The notes under the pieces were generated by a model. It was given only the letters and a program-made list of their open reading frames with translations, searched no databases and was not told the DNA's origin. Below, one piece after another: positions 45,022-55,795 of a DNA stretch of 64,000 bases (position 1 is its first letter; every line of letters starts with the position of its first letter). The position numbers and the translations under genes are program-made. The stretch is from Chimonanthus salicifolius (Eukaryota > Streptophyta > Magnoliopsida > Laurales > Calycanthaceae), in the NCBI GenBank assembly GCA_013350335.1, contig CM023539.1, positions 42,580,631 to 42,644,630 on the forward strand, in the 5' to 3' direction.

Positions 45022-45867
45022 TGTAACGCGCCGCCCTCTCTTACCTAGATCAGAGTGATAATAAATGGACATTTCCGTGGAGAGGGAGGAGATGCCACAA
45101 CGATAAAGAAAGAAAGACGAGTTGGGGTTTCCTTAGTTTTATAAACATGCATGAGTCGATATTGGTTTATTCTGAAAGAAACTAGGATTAGAGTGATAAT
45201 AAATGGACATTTCGTGGAGAGGGAGGAGACGCCACGACGGTAAAGAAAGAAAGACGAGTTGGGTTTCCTTAGTTTTATAAACACGCATGAGTCGGTATTG
45301 GTTTATTATGAAAGAAACTAGGATTAGGAGATAGAATCGGCTACGGCAAGGAATAGGGTTGGCTGTCGTTTTGGAGAAGGAGAGAAGGCAAGGGGAAAGA
45401 AAGGGAATTTGCATGGAGTAATAGAATGAGGCGTGTTTTACGTGAATGGGATTCACGAAGGGTGTGGGTCTCCAAGGGGCCCACACAGATTGGGTTTCCT
45501 ATTTTATAAAAAAATATATATATCTATATATTAAAAAGAAAATCTCACTAAATAAATCTCAATGGAATGAATTTTAGTAAAACTAATTTCTATGATCAAT
45601 TCAACCAAGGCATGTGGGTCCCATGGGCCCACATAAATTATTAATTATTTTTTAAATTAAGTACTTTTAATTGAAATACTAACTTTAGGAAATAAAAATC
45701 TAATTTGATACTAAATCTTCCATCCGCTTAATTTCACTAAAATAAAGTAACAAATTATTATAAACAATATTAATCTCTAAATTAGTTCTACCCACCGCTA
45801 GTGACCCGCTACAAAAATGTCCATTTATTATCACTCTGATCTAAGAGGGAGAGGGCGGGGCGTTACA
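45022..45867. mobile_element. 846-bp element with ~50-bp inverted ends and 5-bp TSD
   Basis: It begins TGTAACGCGCCGCCCTCTC and ends GAGGGCGGGGCGTTACA. The inverted repeat continues for about 50 bases on each side (to AAATGGACATTT / AAATGTCCATTTAT) with a few differences. CTATT directly precedes (45017-45021) and follows (45868-45872). TG...CA ends with a 5-bp duplication are LTR-like, but inverted ends this long are not usual for a solo LTR. Inside are two 138-bp direct repeats and AT-rich text. No coding sequence. Confidence 0.7.
45052..45327 (+). repeat. Two 138-bp tandem repeats inside the 45022 element
   Basis: Units start AGAGTGATAATAAATGGACA at 45052 and 45190 and run through GAAAGAAAGACGAGTTGG and CATGAGTCG/CGCATGAGTCG to ACTAGGATTAG. 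They are nearly identical. The first unit overlaps the left inverted repeat. Confidence 0.9.
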
Positions 45868-46321
45868 CTATTTGGGTATTTCATAAAAAAAGCCCCAATC
45901 TAAATGGAAGGGCAAATATGGAGAAGATTGCTGTGGGGCTGGTGATACTAGATTTTATAGCAATTTAACTGAAAAAAAAGGAAACAGATATTTTCATTAG
46001 TTTTTCCTTGTGCTAGCACACAATTATAGAGGTGAATGGGGATGTAACGTTTAATTTTCTCTCTGCCTTGCCAGGAAACATCTCTCCGAAACAATGCCAC
46101 AGAATTTTGCTTAAGAGACAGAATCATTGAGCTCTTGTGAGTTGTGACCATGATCTTCACCTTAGTATCAAATATGAGATGAGGTGCAAAAATTTATTGA
46201 CTTCAATTGAATGGTGAATATCGGACATCCTTGCCTGTGTACAAAATGTTACAATTGATAGAGAATTATAAAACACACAAATACAAAAAAGTTTTCTTTT
46301 TAATGAAGAAATGTTGAATGA
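45868..46321. other. Intergenic DNA
   Basis: Nothing supported between the inverted-repeat element and the TRIM. Confidence 0.4.
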
Positions 46322-46659
46322 TGAAGCGGCAAGAGAGTCCTACATTGTCTAATTTGAGAAACCAATAACTTTATATAACATTTGAGGTACTCTCCTCTCA
46401 AAGACTAGCTTTTGAGAGTGAGTTCTACCTCAAGAATATTACCATTTCATGATTTTCTAACACGGTATCAGAGCAGCTTCCACGTAAGAGAGGGTGAGCA
46501 GCTGCACGTGAAGGTGGGTGTGAATTGACAAGAGAGTCCCATATCGCCTAATTTGAGAAACTAATGACTCCATATAATACTTGAGACACTCCTCTTAAAG
46601 GCTAGCTTTTGAGAGAGAGTTCTACATCAAGAATATTACCATGTCATGGTTGTCTAACA
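46322..46659 (+). mobile_element. TRIM just downstream of kinase gene 1
   Basis: Left LTR 46322-46462 (TGAAGCGGCAAGAGAGTCC ... TTTCTAACA) and right LTR 46521-46659 (TGAATTGACAAGAGAGTCC ... TTGTCTAACA) are clearly similar along their length. CGGTATCAGAGC at 46463-46474 is the tRNA-iMet primer site directly after the left LTR. The internal part is 58 bases. No target duplication is evident. The right end lies 104 bases past the stop of the minus-strand kinase gene, probably within its 3' UTR. Confidence 0.8.
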
Positions 46660-46763
46660 AAACCTAAGATAAATCGATTAGCATTGTGGTCTGAGCTTCT
46701 CAAACCCACTTTATTTATCAAATGAACTCTATTGGAAGAATTAGTTTAAAGGGTACCCCCATA

Positions 46764-49700
46764 TCAGGGATCAGTAGCAGAAATGAATGGCTTCGGTGGA
46801 ATTTGCAGAGCATCCAAATTACCTTCCAGCATATGCACCACCTTTTGCATCGAAGGCCGATCTGCTGGACTCCACTGTATGCACCAAAGTGCTACGATGG
46901 CTAGCCTTTTCTTGATCTCTTCATCTCCCTCTACTTCAACTTCTACTTGAAGCTGTTTCCCTTGAATCAATTGGTCATAAATCGTTTCCATAAAGTAAGT
47001 TTGGCTTACATCTCCCTTATCGGCATCGATGTTCTTTCTTCCAACAACCATTTCCAGCAACAACATTCCAAAACTATAGACATCTGATTTATAAGAAGCC
47101 ATTCCAAAGTTCCTTGAGAATAGCTCAGGCGCCATGTAGCCTGTGGTGCCTCTAGCAGTAGACATTGATACAACGCTTTGGTCCTTTGAGCACAACTTGG
47201 CAAGTCCAAAATCAGAGATCTTGGGATGGAAATTATGGTCTAGTAAAATATTGTGAGGCTTGATATCGAAGTGAAGGATGCGCTGATTGCACCCTTGATG
47301 TAGATATTCGACGCCACGAGCAATGCCTACTGCTATCTCGTGTAACTTGTCGCAACTCAGCAATCTTTTGCCTTTTCTTGCTTCTTTTGAGCATATGAAT
47401 TTCTCTAGTGATCCATTGGGCATGAATTCATAAACAAGGGCACGTTGAGACCCTTCTGAGCAGAGACCAAGAAGGCGGACGACATTGGTATGGTGAATCT
47501 GCACAATGGCGGCGACTTCATTCATGAAGTCTTCATCTCGGCCCTTGGATCTGTCGAGCATTTTAACTGCAACCGGGATTCCCCTTGGAAGCTCCCCTTT
47601 GTATACACACCCAAATCCTCCTTGGCCTAATTTGTTCTTAAACCCCTTGGTAATTTTCTGAATATCAGAGTAACTGTATCTTGTGGGGTTGAGAGTCTTG
47701 TAATCTGCCAAAAACTTTTCCACCTTGAGGTGGGTTTTTTTCTCCCTTTGAGGCCTACGGTAGATATATAGTCCAATTGCCATCAATGCTAACACAATGG
47801 CGCCGCCGATGAATTGCACCTGTTGATTTCAGAAGGAAGAAAATTACAACAATCAACTAACCAGATTACTCGAATGAAAATCTGTTGAGAGTGTCACCTG
47901 TAATGAGCCCAATGTTCGGACCTGCAAAGCAAGTGAAATGGAAGGGATTAAGCATGTTTGATGCTGTTCAGTATTTATAAGGGACAAAAGATTGTTGTCA
48001 GATATCCAAATAACTTATCTTAAGAGAGGAATTAACCTACACACATCAACAGGAAGGGCTCAATGAGGCTATGCCACCAGTTAAAATGACATTCAGAGGT
48101 TGGAAATTTTAGTCTAAATATAAGAAGTGCTCTATAAAGTTTCTGAACATCCAACGGTAAGGTCATCAGATAGCAAATTATCATTGAAATTGATAGAAAA
48201 CCAAGCCTTTTATCTACCGGGTATGTTTCATGGCCATACACTGGACTACTGAAAACTTTTATTGGCCGACCATACACACCGGATAAGTGCAAAGGTGAGT
48301 AACCTTTTGGAGTTGAGCGTAAATAGAACATAAGACCTCTGCTTCCTGAGGCGGGTTATTGGCCGTCGGGCCAACCCCTCTAGGCTTGATGACCCAAAAG
48401 TATACCTTGCGGCGTTCCATGGTTCTTGGCATTATAACTTTATACATTACCATAAGAGAAACAGGGGTGGCAATGGGCTGAATTTGGTTGGATTCAGAAC
48501 TTGATGTGAATTTTATGAACACTCTAATATGAATCCAAGATTCAACCAAGTTTTTTTAGTTTTCTTTTTGGGCGACAGGAACAGATGTCGGAGGTGAAAA
48601 GAATTCATGGAAAAAGAGGAATTAGGGATGCTTGGGAGAATTGTTATTGTTTTGCGCTTGCTAAAGCAGCAGAAAATTCCAACTAAACTATATATATATA
48701 TATATTGGCGGCTATTATGGCGTGGCTCCAATGAACGAAAAGCGAGATGAACGTGCTATTTTCAAATCGATGGATAGATGGCCTGATCTGTTCTGATAGA
48801 TCGAAAGAGTAGGAATGGATAGAGAGGGAATCTATCAATAATAAGGGGAAATCTCCTATTTCTATCTATTGATGAGACAAGATATCTATCTATTCTGGAT
48901 CCATCAGAAAGAAATCGATATGATATATATATATACATATACATATACATACATATACATATATATACATATATATATATATACCTCGTTGCTCAGGGGG
49001 AGTAAAGCAGAAAGTTTGATTGGTGGTGGCATTGAATCCACAGAAGTTCCCATAATCTTCACAGCTGTTGCATCTCTCACCAATTCCACGATCATTCCAT
49101 CCAAGTGCAAACTCCCTTCTCTCCAAAAGATACCCAAGAAAACGCAGACTATTACGCCCTGGATCGCTCGATATATAACCAGGCTCCCCGTCTGAAATAT
49201 TGGCAATCGATCTACGTGGGCATGCAGAAGGCACTTTGTGTATAGAATTTGCTCCATCCATGGCATAGACTGAATAGTCGTCGTCGCTGAGGCAACTGAT
49301 TGGACCCAAGAACTCCTCACTCTTCTTCAAACTGTCATTGATGTCGTCGTTTGTGCAATTCAGTAAGATGAGGGAAAAGCTGGATTTGTAATATTCGAAA
49401 CTTGAATTTGATAGATTGAGTGAGAGGTAGTTCTGCAAGGGGCAGCGAGCCCATGACTCTGGGCCGCTGACCGTGATGGAGAGCTCACGATAGTCGATTT
49501 TCTTCACATACAAGTCTCCAGAAAAGGGAAGATTGAGAACTGTTCTCTCTCCCATGCAAGAGAGGTCAAATCCTTTGAGGCCACAGTAGGGAGGCTGGGA
49601 TTTTGAATGGAATGGAAATCTGATGGTTGGGCCTCCCTTGCTGCACCTCAACGGAGGACAAGCCTGGAAGAAGGAATCTGATCCTTGGTCTTGGCCCAAG

Positions 49701-49765
49701 ATCACTGCTGTTAATCCAAGGAAGATGAAGATAAGAAGAGGGAAACCAGAAGCAGCCATGTTCAT
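46764..49765 (-). CDS. LRK10-type receptor-like kinase, copy 1 (phase conflict)
   Basis: Exon 1 (49765-48985) codes a signal peptide (MNMAASGFPLLIFIFLGLTA) and a GUB_WAK ectodomain with CPPLRCSKGGPTIRFPF, CGLKGFDLSC and the C-terminal box CNSCEDYGNFCGF. A possible 24-base exon is 47921-47898. The last exon (47819-46764) codes the TM segment FIGGAIVLALMAIGLYIYRR and the kinase: P-loop GQGGFGCVYKG, VAVK, HFDIKPHN in place of HRD (a non-RD kinase), DFGLAK, GTTGYMAPE. LRK10 proteins are plasma-membrane immune or stress receptors. Exon 1 ends in phase 1 and the 24-base exon keeps it, but the kinase exon is open only in phase 0. Either an exon or donor was missed (the donor lies in a TA-rich microsatellite) or there is a one-base indel. 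The middle of the model is thus unsure; both main exons are firm. Confidence 0.85.
48240..48400 (-). mobile_element. SINE copy in the intron of kinase gene 1
   Basis: Minus strand: A-box region GGGTTGGCCCGACGGCCAAT (about 48356-48375) and B-box-like GAGGTCTTATGTTCTATTT (about 48315-48333), followed by AACTCCAAAAGGTTACTCAC as in the related copy at 44740. It has no A-tail. Confidence 0.5.
48920..48984 (+). repeat. TA/TATG microsatellite on the first splice donor of kinase gene 1
   Basis: An AT-repeat with ATAC/CATA variants runs from about 48920 to 48982. On the minus strand the exon end CAACGAG is followed immediately by GTATATATATAT, so the donor GT is the first unit of the repeat. Confidence 0.9.
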
Positions 49766-51795
49766 GACATACAGTCTTTTTCCCTCGAATTACTCTCACC
49801 AAGATTCAACAAACAGAGGGCATAGTACTCTTTTGACGGGACTCTTGAGTTCGATTCCTTCCTCCCCTCTAAAAGGTTCACTTATTCTAGAGTCACGAGG
49901 TGTGTAACACTTTTCTTGTGGCCAATATTCAGCAATCTGCATTCACACCTCCAATAATTCCAATGAATTTATAATCGCTGTCTTATCTTTATCAATCCCT
50001 AAAAGCCATTTAAAAGAATCTTGAAAATTACATTTCTGTTTAGTAGAATTGGAGGTTTTTTTTTAAGATTAACGTGTTCAAACATCTCATCTGATTAATT
50101 TTTGGAGTAGTATAAATCTCTTAAGCTATACACATCGAATTAGTAGAATTAGAGTTGTGTATAATTTTGAATTGAAAATGAAAAAACTCTGTAGAGGTCA
50201 CTTTCTTTTTCTTATTTGAAGAAAATAGAGCACCACAAAATTCATTTTTCATGTGAGGATCTCTTGAAATGGAAAATTGTCTTTATTTTCTACATGGTTG
50301 TGCTTCCATGCATATTTTCTCCAATTAATTATTGATTAATGATTAAAATGAATAAGAAATGGTGATGCACCTCGAGCGTATCAGTAGTTCCAATGGCTGA
50401 CGTAGGCATTAAAAATTCGAGATACCACAATATCTCATATCGTGATATAAATGAGTGGCGCTAAATTGAGATTCGAGACAAGCCCTGCTTTCTTTGGTTG
50501 CCAAGATTTTTGGAATATAAAAATTTAATATATATTTATTTTAATGGTCAGGGACAATTTGTTTTGAACAATATTTTTTCTTATTGTATTAATTTATTTC
50601 TTAATTGATTATGGGACACTCTCATTTTTAATATCTTATTATGATTTAAATGACAAAAAACTTTTTATTAGATTTTAATATCATAATTAGTATCTTCTCA
50701 TGCAAGTGTTTTAAGTTATTTAAATAATAATAAAGTACTAATATGTCCCTCTGTTAAAAATCAAGGTGTCTTATCAATTTCCATTTATAAATCATGCCTT
50801 TATAATATTTTAAGATTTGCATCATTTATTTATTTTTTACATATATCAGCACTGAAAAAAGTGAAATTATCACCATCATTAAAAAGTTATATTTCATATT
50901 TATATGAATTCTACTAGACATTCTGGATTTTGTAATGGGCCCATGTGAAAAAGCCCATTTAGAGACTTAAATTAGGGTAGTCAATGCAAACATAAGCCCA
51001 AGCCTCAGCAGTCTCCATCAGGCCCATGTAATCCAAGGTCCATGTACCAAAATGAAATTACTTCGGATTTCCAGGGGCATGTGTAACATAACTACTAGAT
51101 ATATTACATTGACAGGCTTAGTAGATAGGCCTTTTTATTTTTCAAGATCCCCATATACTGTCCTCTACTCTTATACTATCATCTAATCATTAGTTCGAAT
51201 ACTCAGTCAAAGTTGACTCCACTCGATAGGATTTTAAGTGGAATGAGTCCACAAGATTTTTCGATTTTTCAGATTTCTTTCAAAAACCCAGTCAAGTTTC
51301 TCAGTTCGATGAAATTTCAAGTTAGATTCCGAGTTTTGAGTTTTCAAATAATGATCTAAATGTTTCTGAATCGGCATTACAAAAAATATGGATGGTGTAG
51401 AGTACTTTTCCTTATGAATGTAAGGAAATAATAGATGTGATGGTTTGTGGATTGACAAAGAATATGACTTTTGATAAGATAAAATGAAATGTAAAATTTA
51501 TAAATTCAACTTCAAATAGATAGGTAAATCACTATGACATTTGTGAAGAAGGAAAAAAAAATCACTACAAGATCATGGAAAACAAAGAGAATTCAACATC
51601 TGTATTCGGAAGGAAACAAGAAAAAAGAAAAATCACAACCCACAAGGTCATAGAAAACAAAGACGATTTGATTTTCTGAATTTGAAAGCCATATCCTACA
51701 GAATTTTTTTGATGAGAACAGTATATTACATGGATTTTCATTGATCAATAAACCCAAAATATTGAACTAAGCATGTGGCGTCGAAGAACAGTAGA
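49766..51795. other. Spacer between kinase genes 1 and 2
   Basis: No gene. 50050-50140 is a fragment of the GATTAGTCGG SINE family (T-run, then CATCTCATCTGATTAATTTT). 49830-49900 has a tRNA B-box-like ACTCTTGAGTTCGATTCC and may be another SINE head. The rest is AT-rich. Confidence 0.4.
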
Positions 51796-54190
51796 TCACT
51801 CTATTTCAGTGGCAATTGATAATTCAGTTGGATAAGAAGTAGAGCCGTTGTTTGATTCTCTTCGGGGAGGTGAAAATAAGAAAGGCTTAGGGGGCATTTG
51901 TACATCAAATCCATTTCCTTCCAACATCTCTGCAACTTTGCTCATCGACGGACGATCTCTCGGGTTTGTCTGTATACACCATAGCCCTACCATGCACAAC
52001 TTTCTGGCTATTTCATTTTCAATCCCTGCTGGATTTTCGATTTCTACTTCTTTACCTTGATCAAGGTGATCATAAACCCAGGAAGGGAAGTAAACCTCGC
52101 TCGAATTCTCGACGTTTGTATCCACATTCTTCCTCCCCCCAGCCATTTCCAGCAATAACATTCCAAAACTATAAACGTCGGACTTTGGGGAGACGACTCC
52201 GAAGTTTCTTGATACTAATTCTGGAGCTATATATCCAATTGTTCCTCTTGCCTTGCTGACAGCCACTTGATCATCTTTGGAACATAATTTTGCCAATCCA
52301 AAATCTGAAACCTTTGGTGTGAAATCATGGTCTAAGAGGATATTATGAGGCTTGATGTCGAAATGTAGTATGCACATGTCACAACCTTGATGCAAGTAGT
52401 CGATTCCTCGAGCGATTCCCAGCGCAATTTCATTGAGTTTCTCCCAACTGAATGAATGGCTCCTCCCATTCTTGGAGAAGATGTATTTGTCGAGGGACCC
52501 ATTCGGCATGTACTCGTAGATGAGTGCTCTGTGAGATCCTTCTGAACAAAATCCGACGAGTGGAACGACATTGACATGGTGAATTCTACCAATTGTAGAA
52601 ACCTCGCTGATGAAATCTTCCCCTTTGAAATCAGAATTGCTTAACATCTTCACTGCGATCGGATGGTCAATTGGGAGTTTACCTTTGAACACAGACCCGA
52701 ATCCTCCTTGCCCCAATTTCTCATTGAAGTGATTTGTTATTCCAAGGATTTCAGTGTAAGAGTACCTTGCAGGTGCTAGGTTCAGTTGGTTGTGCAGAAA
52801 CCTTTCCACAGTGTTGACGGGAGCATGCGTTTTTCGAAATTTATAGATGAGGAACACAAATATGCATATGGGTGCGAATACAAATCTTCCCAATAGAATC
52901 AGTGCTGCAGAGAAGAAGAAGAAGAAGAAGAAGAAGAAGAAGAAGAAGGAGGAGAAGAAGAGTGTTGGATAAGGTATGAAGAAAAGAACCAGTAACAAAT
53001 ACAGGGCATGACTGAAATCATATACTTACCTACTCTAAGCAGGTATATTGCCCCAAGAAATGCCAAGACAGCTGCACATAAGAAATAAAAGCTCGAATTA
53101 GCAGCAAAAGGGTAAAATTGATCCAAATTAACTTCAAATAAATGGGAAAAACTAGTAGAAAAAATTACCCTGTTTGATTATCCTGATTATCCATGAGAAA
53201 TTATCTGTATAGCACAAATGAGAAAATTATTTAGTTCCTTCTCCATTTTCGCGGACCAGAATCATTGGAGTAAAGAAGAAACAGGTCATAGATTAGTATA
53301 ATTTTCAATCTTAACTTACAGGAAAGATATCCCAATCATGAAAGATGTGAAAGAAATTGAACTATAATGCATATATGTTAATAAAATGGAAAACTATGGC
53401 AAGTTGAAACCTCACTCACCGCTTTCTCCGCATTGAAAGACTTCTACAAAAGTAAAATTACAATCTCCACCAGATAACCTGCTTGAGCAATTGTCTCTGG
53501 CTTCAAACACAGAACCACAAGTTTGACCAGTTAATCGACAATCCCGACAGCGAACAGACCATTCTAGTTCGAAACCCGCTGTGAGGATTTTCCAAACTGC
53601 ACTGAATGATTGAGGTGGCACTTTCTGGGAGAAGGTTGGAACCATAGAAAGAAAGGTGCAGGATTCCTTCAAATCGAGACTAGTCTGTCTGCCATCAATA
53701 GCATAAACATTGGTGTCGACCCTACTCGCACAAGGAACTAATATATATGTCTGATCATTAATGGCTTTGGAGCAATTTGCAAAACTAACCCATGAATCCA
53801 TGGTCGAAATTGGCTGAATTCCAAGTAGTGGCGGACTGCCAATGAATCGATAGTCATCGTTGATGCTCGAAGGTGTCAAAGAATTGGATGGAAGATTGCA
53901 AGTAGACATTTGAAAAAAGCGGCGTCTACGACTCGAATTGTTTCTTTATCATAGGAAATTTGCTTCACATGGTATTTCCCTGAATTGATAACCAATACAG
54001 TATTGTTATCTTGGCAATCGAGTTCATAGTCGTGATCGCCACAATCGGCAGGATCGCCTTTTAATCGAAACGGGTAGCTGATATTTCTTAATTCTCCACA
54101 GGAAGAAGAGCAGGAAAGGTTGAGGTTTCTTCCCTGGCCATGGACGATGAAGGAAAAGAAGAGGAGACAGAGACATGTTAGACCTTTCAT
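51796..54190 (-). CDS. LRK10-type receptor-like kinase, copy 2 (frame break in exon 1)
   Basis: Exons: 54190-53420, 53204-53169 (36 bases), 53071-53030 (42 bases), 52904-51796; every junction is phase 1. The start is ATG 54190 (MKGLTCLCLLFFSFIVHG, signal peptide). The ectodomain has CGELRNISYPFRLKGDPADC, CRDCRLTGQTCGS and other GUB_WAK cysteines. The small exons give DNFSWIIRIIKQ and AVLAFLGAIYLLRV, then ALILLGRFVFAPICIFVFLI makes the TM part. Kinase: GQGGFGSVFKG, HPIAVK, HFDIKPHN (non-RD), DFGLAK, GTIGYIAPE, ending SIATEIE. In exon 1 the frame of VVDAAFF and that of MSTCNLPSNSLTP differ; the switch lies beside the A-run 53913-53918. One base lost (or two gained) there explains it. As written the protein would stop at about residue 104, so the gene is a pseudogene or the assembly has an error. 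Confidence 0.85.
52908..52961 (+). repeat. (GAA)n microsatellite at the kinase-exon acceptor of gene 2
   Basis: An AGAAGAAGAAG run, with GGA interruptions towards its right end. On the minus strand it is a (TTC)n tract ending TTCTCTGCAG just before the kinase exon (first base 52904), so it serves as the polypyrimidine tract of that acceptor. Confidence 0.9.
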
Positions 54191-54507
54191 TGTAGGAAGC
54201 CAAGGAGAGAAGAACAACACAAATGATAGAGCTTACAGAACAACTTCCATGCTATAAATATATAATAGTAAATCTGATTACAGTAATCTTTAAGTGACAA
54301 ATAATTATTAATCACTTGTATTATCATCTTAAATATTTTTTCAATCCTCAAATGAGACAGTTTATTTAGGTCGGGCTCAGACAAATACACACTCTTTAAT
54401 TATTACTTATTTAAAAAAATAAAAAATATCAATCATAAAATAAGAAAAAAAATACCTATCCACAAGAATTGAATCCAGTTATTTACACTGAGAAATATAT
54501 ATTTTTT
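54191..54507. promoter_or_regulatory. Upstream region of kinase gene 2
   Basis: AT-rich. TATAAATATATA at about 54253-54264 (both strands TATA-like) lies 60-75 bases from the ATG and could be the TATA box. No other motif can be supported. Confidence 0.35.
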
Positions 54508-54662
54508 TTAGATTAACATGTGGGAAATTTAGACACATTCCTACTAAAACCCCTCAAGGATGAGCCCGAAGGCACACCAAGTTATGTCATGGAGACTCGA
54601 ACTCGTAACCTCTCACTTCTCAAGACGGAGGCAACCTAGTACTATATACATCTAGTGAATGA
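54508..54662 (-). mobile_element. tRNA-derived SINE, T-run family
   Basis: Minus strand: head about TAGTACTAGGTTGCCTCCG, B box ACGAGTTCGAGTCTCCATG (about 54590-54608), 3' part AAATTTCCCACATGTTAATC and A-tail (T-run 54503-54510). It lies about 300 bases upstream of kinase gene 2. Confidence 0.65.
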
Positions 54663-55578
54663 GGGCTTTTTCGTCCCAAAAAAATTTGTCTAAACGTACA
54701 AGACTCTGATGTAAAATTAAAGTTTTTAAAATATTTTAGGTTGGACTGCAGATTCTTAGAGAAAGGGGGAGCCAATGGTCCACAAGCGTGTGATAAAATA
54801 TCTACAAAATTAAATGTAGAATGGTTCAATGGATGTCCACTTGTTTGATGGTCCACGCCATGGGGAGAACTGCCAACTGGATAAGATGAAGATCTCTCAC
54901 ACCCAACTCACTCTCATCCTATCCTCAGTCACAAATTTTGTCTGAAATTGTGTGAAAACTTCTGCTGAAATTTTGAAATTTTGGGGCAAATTTTTCAGAT
55001 TATAGGGATTAGAAAATTTCAAATATTGGCCAAATTTTTTCAATATTTGTAAAAATCGAAAATGTGTAACTAAAATTAGGGCACAACTGTTTTTACCAAT
55101 ATCGAAAAGTATATTATGATAAAATTATCTTTCTACTTTATCGTCAACTTCATCATCTACAACATTTATCTTGTAATTTAGAGTTGACCTTTATTTAGAT
55201 ATGACAAATTATTTTTACAAAAATTCTACTGAGATATACATTCTCTAAATATGAATTTTAAGGCGATCATATAAATAGTTTTTGTATGAAGTTTTACCTC
55301 CATTTAAGGATCCTATACTTCGATTTTAAATTTTTAAAAACCAATGATCCATACTCATCAAAATTAAAAGGTTAAAATTATATGATTTGGATCATCAATT
55401 TATAATGAAATATTATATACTCTATATCCATATAATCACCTATCAAATGAACTTAAATTTGTGGGATCCATGACTTATCTAAGGATATGTCTCGTTATTG
55501 TGTCTCTCTAGTATGTCACTGTCTCGTTAACCTAACTCTTATTTTCACCTGTAAAACTGAGAGGTGAAAAATTCAGTC
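54663..55578. other. AT-rich intergenic DNA
   Basis: Nothing supported. Confidence 0.4.
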
Positions 55579-55795
55579 GAACCAAATGTCGGCCGTGAAG
55601 TTTCTCTCTTTTTATTTGTATTTTTATTAATTTCTGAGTAAAAAAAAGGTATTTTAAATTAAAAAACTAAAAAAATAAATATCAACTGATATCAAATCTA
55701 AAATCATTTCTTTTTTAAAAAAAAACCAGATATTGGCCGATATCCGATATTAATCAGCGTTATATATCGGCCAATGTCGGTGCCTATTTGACGCC
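55579..55795 (+). mobile_element. Palindrome-rich hAT-like element, copy 4 (degenerate)
   Basis: It starts CAGTCGAACCAAATGTCGGC with the same AAGTTTCTCTC stretch as copies 2 and 3, then has an AT-rich middle and an end with GATATTGGCCGATATCCG and CAATGTCGG...GACGCCTG. The family order is kept but most palindromes are mutated and no target duplication is seen, so this is an old copy. Confidence 0.55.

Noticed and set aside
53910..54220. Start of kinase gene 2 at 54220
   Set aside because: That codon is TTG; the first ATG is at 54190 and begins a proper signal peptide.
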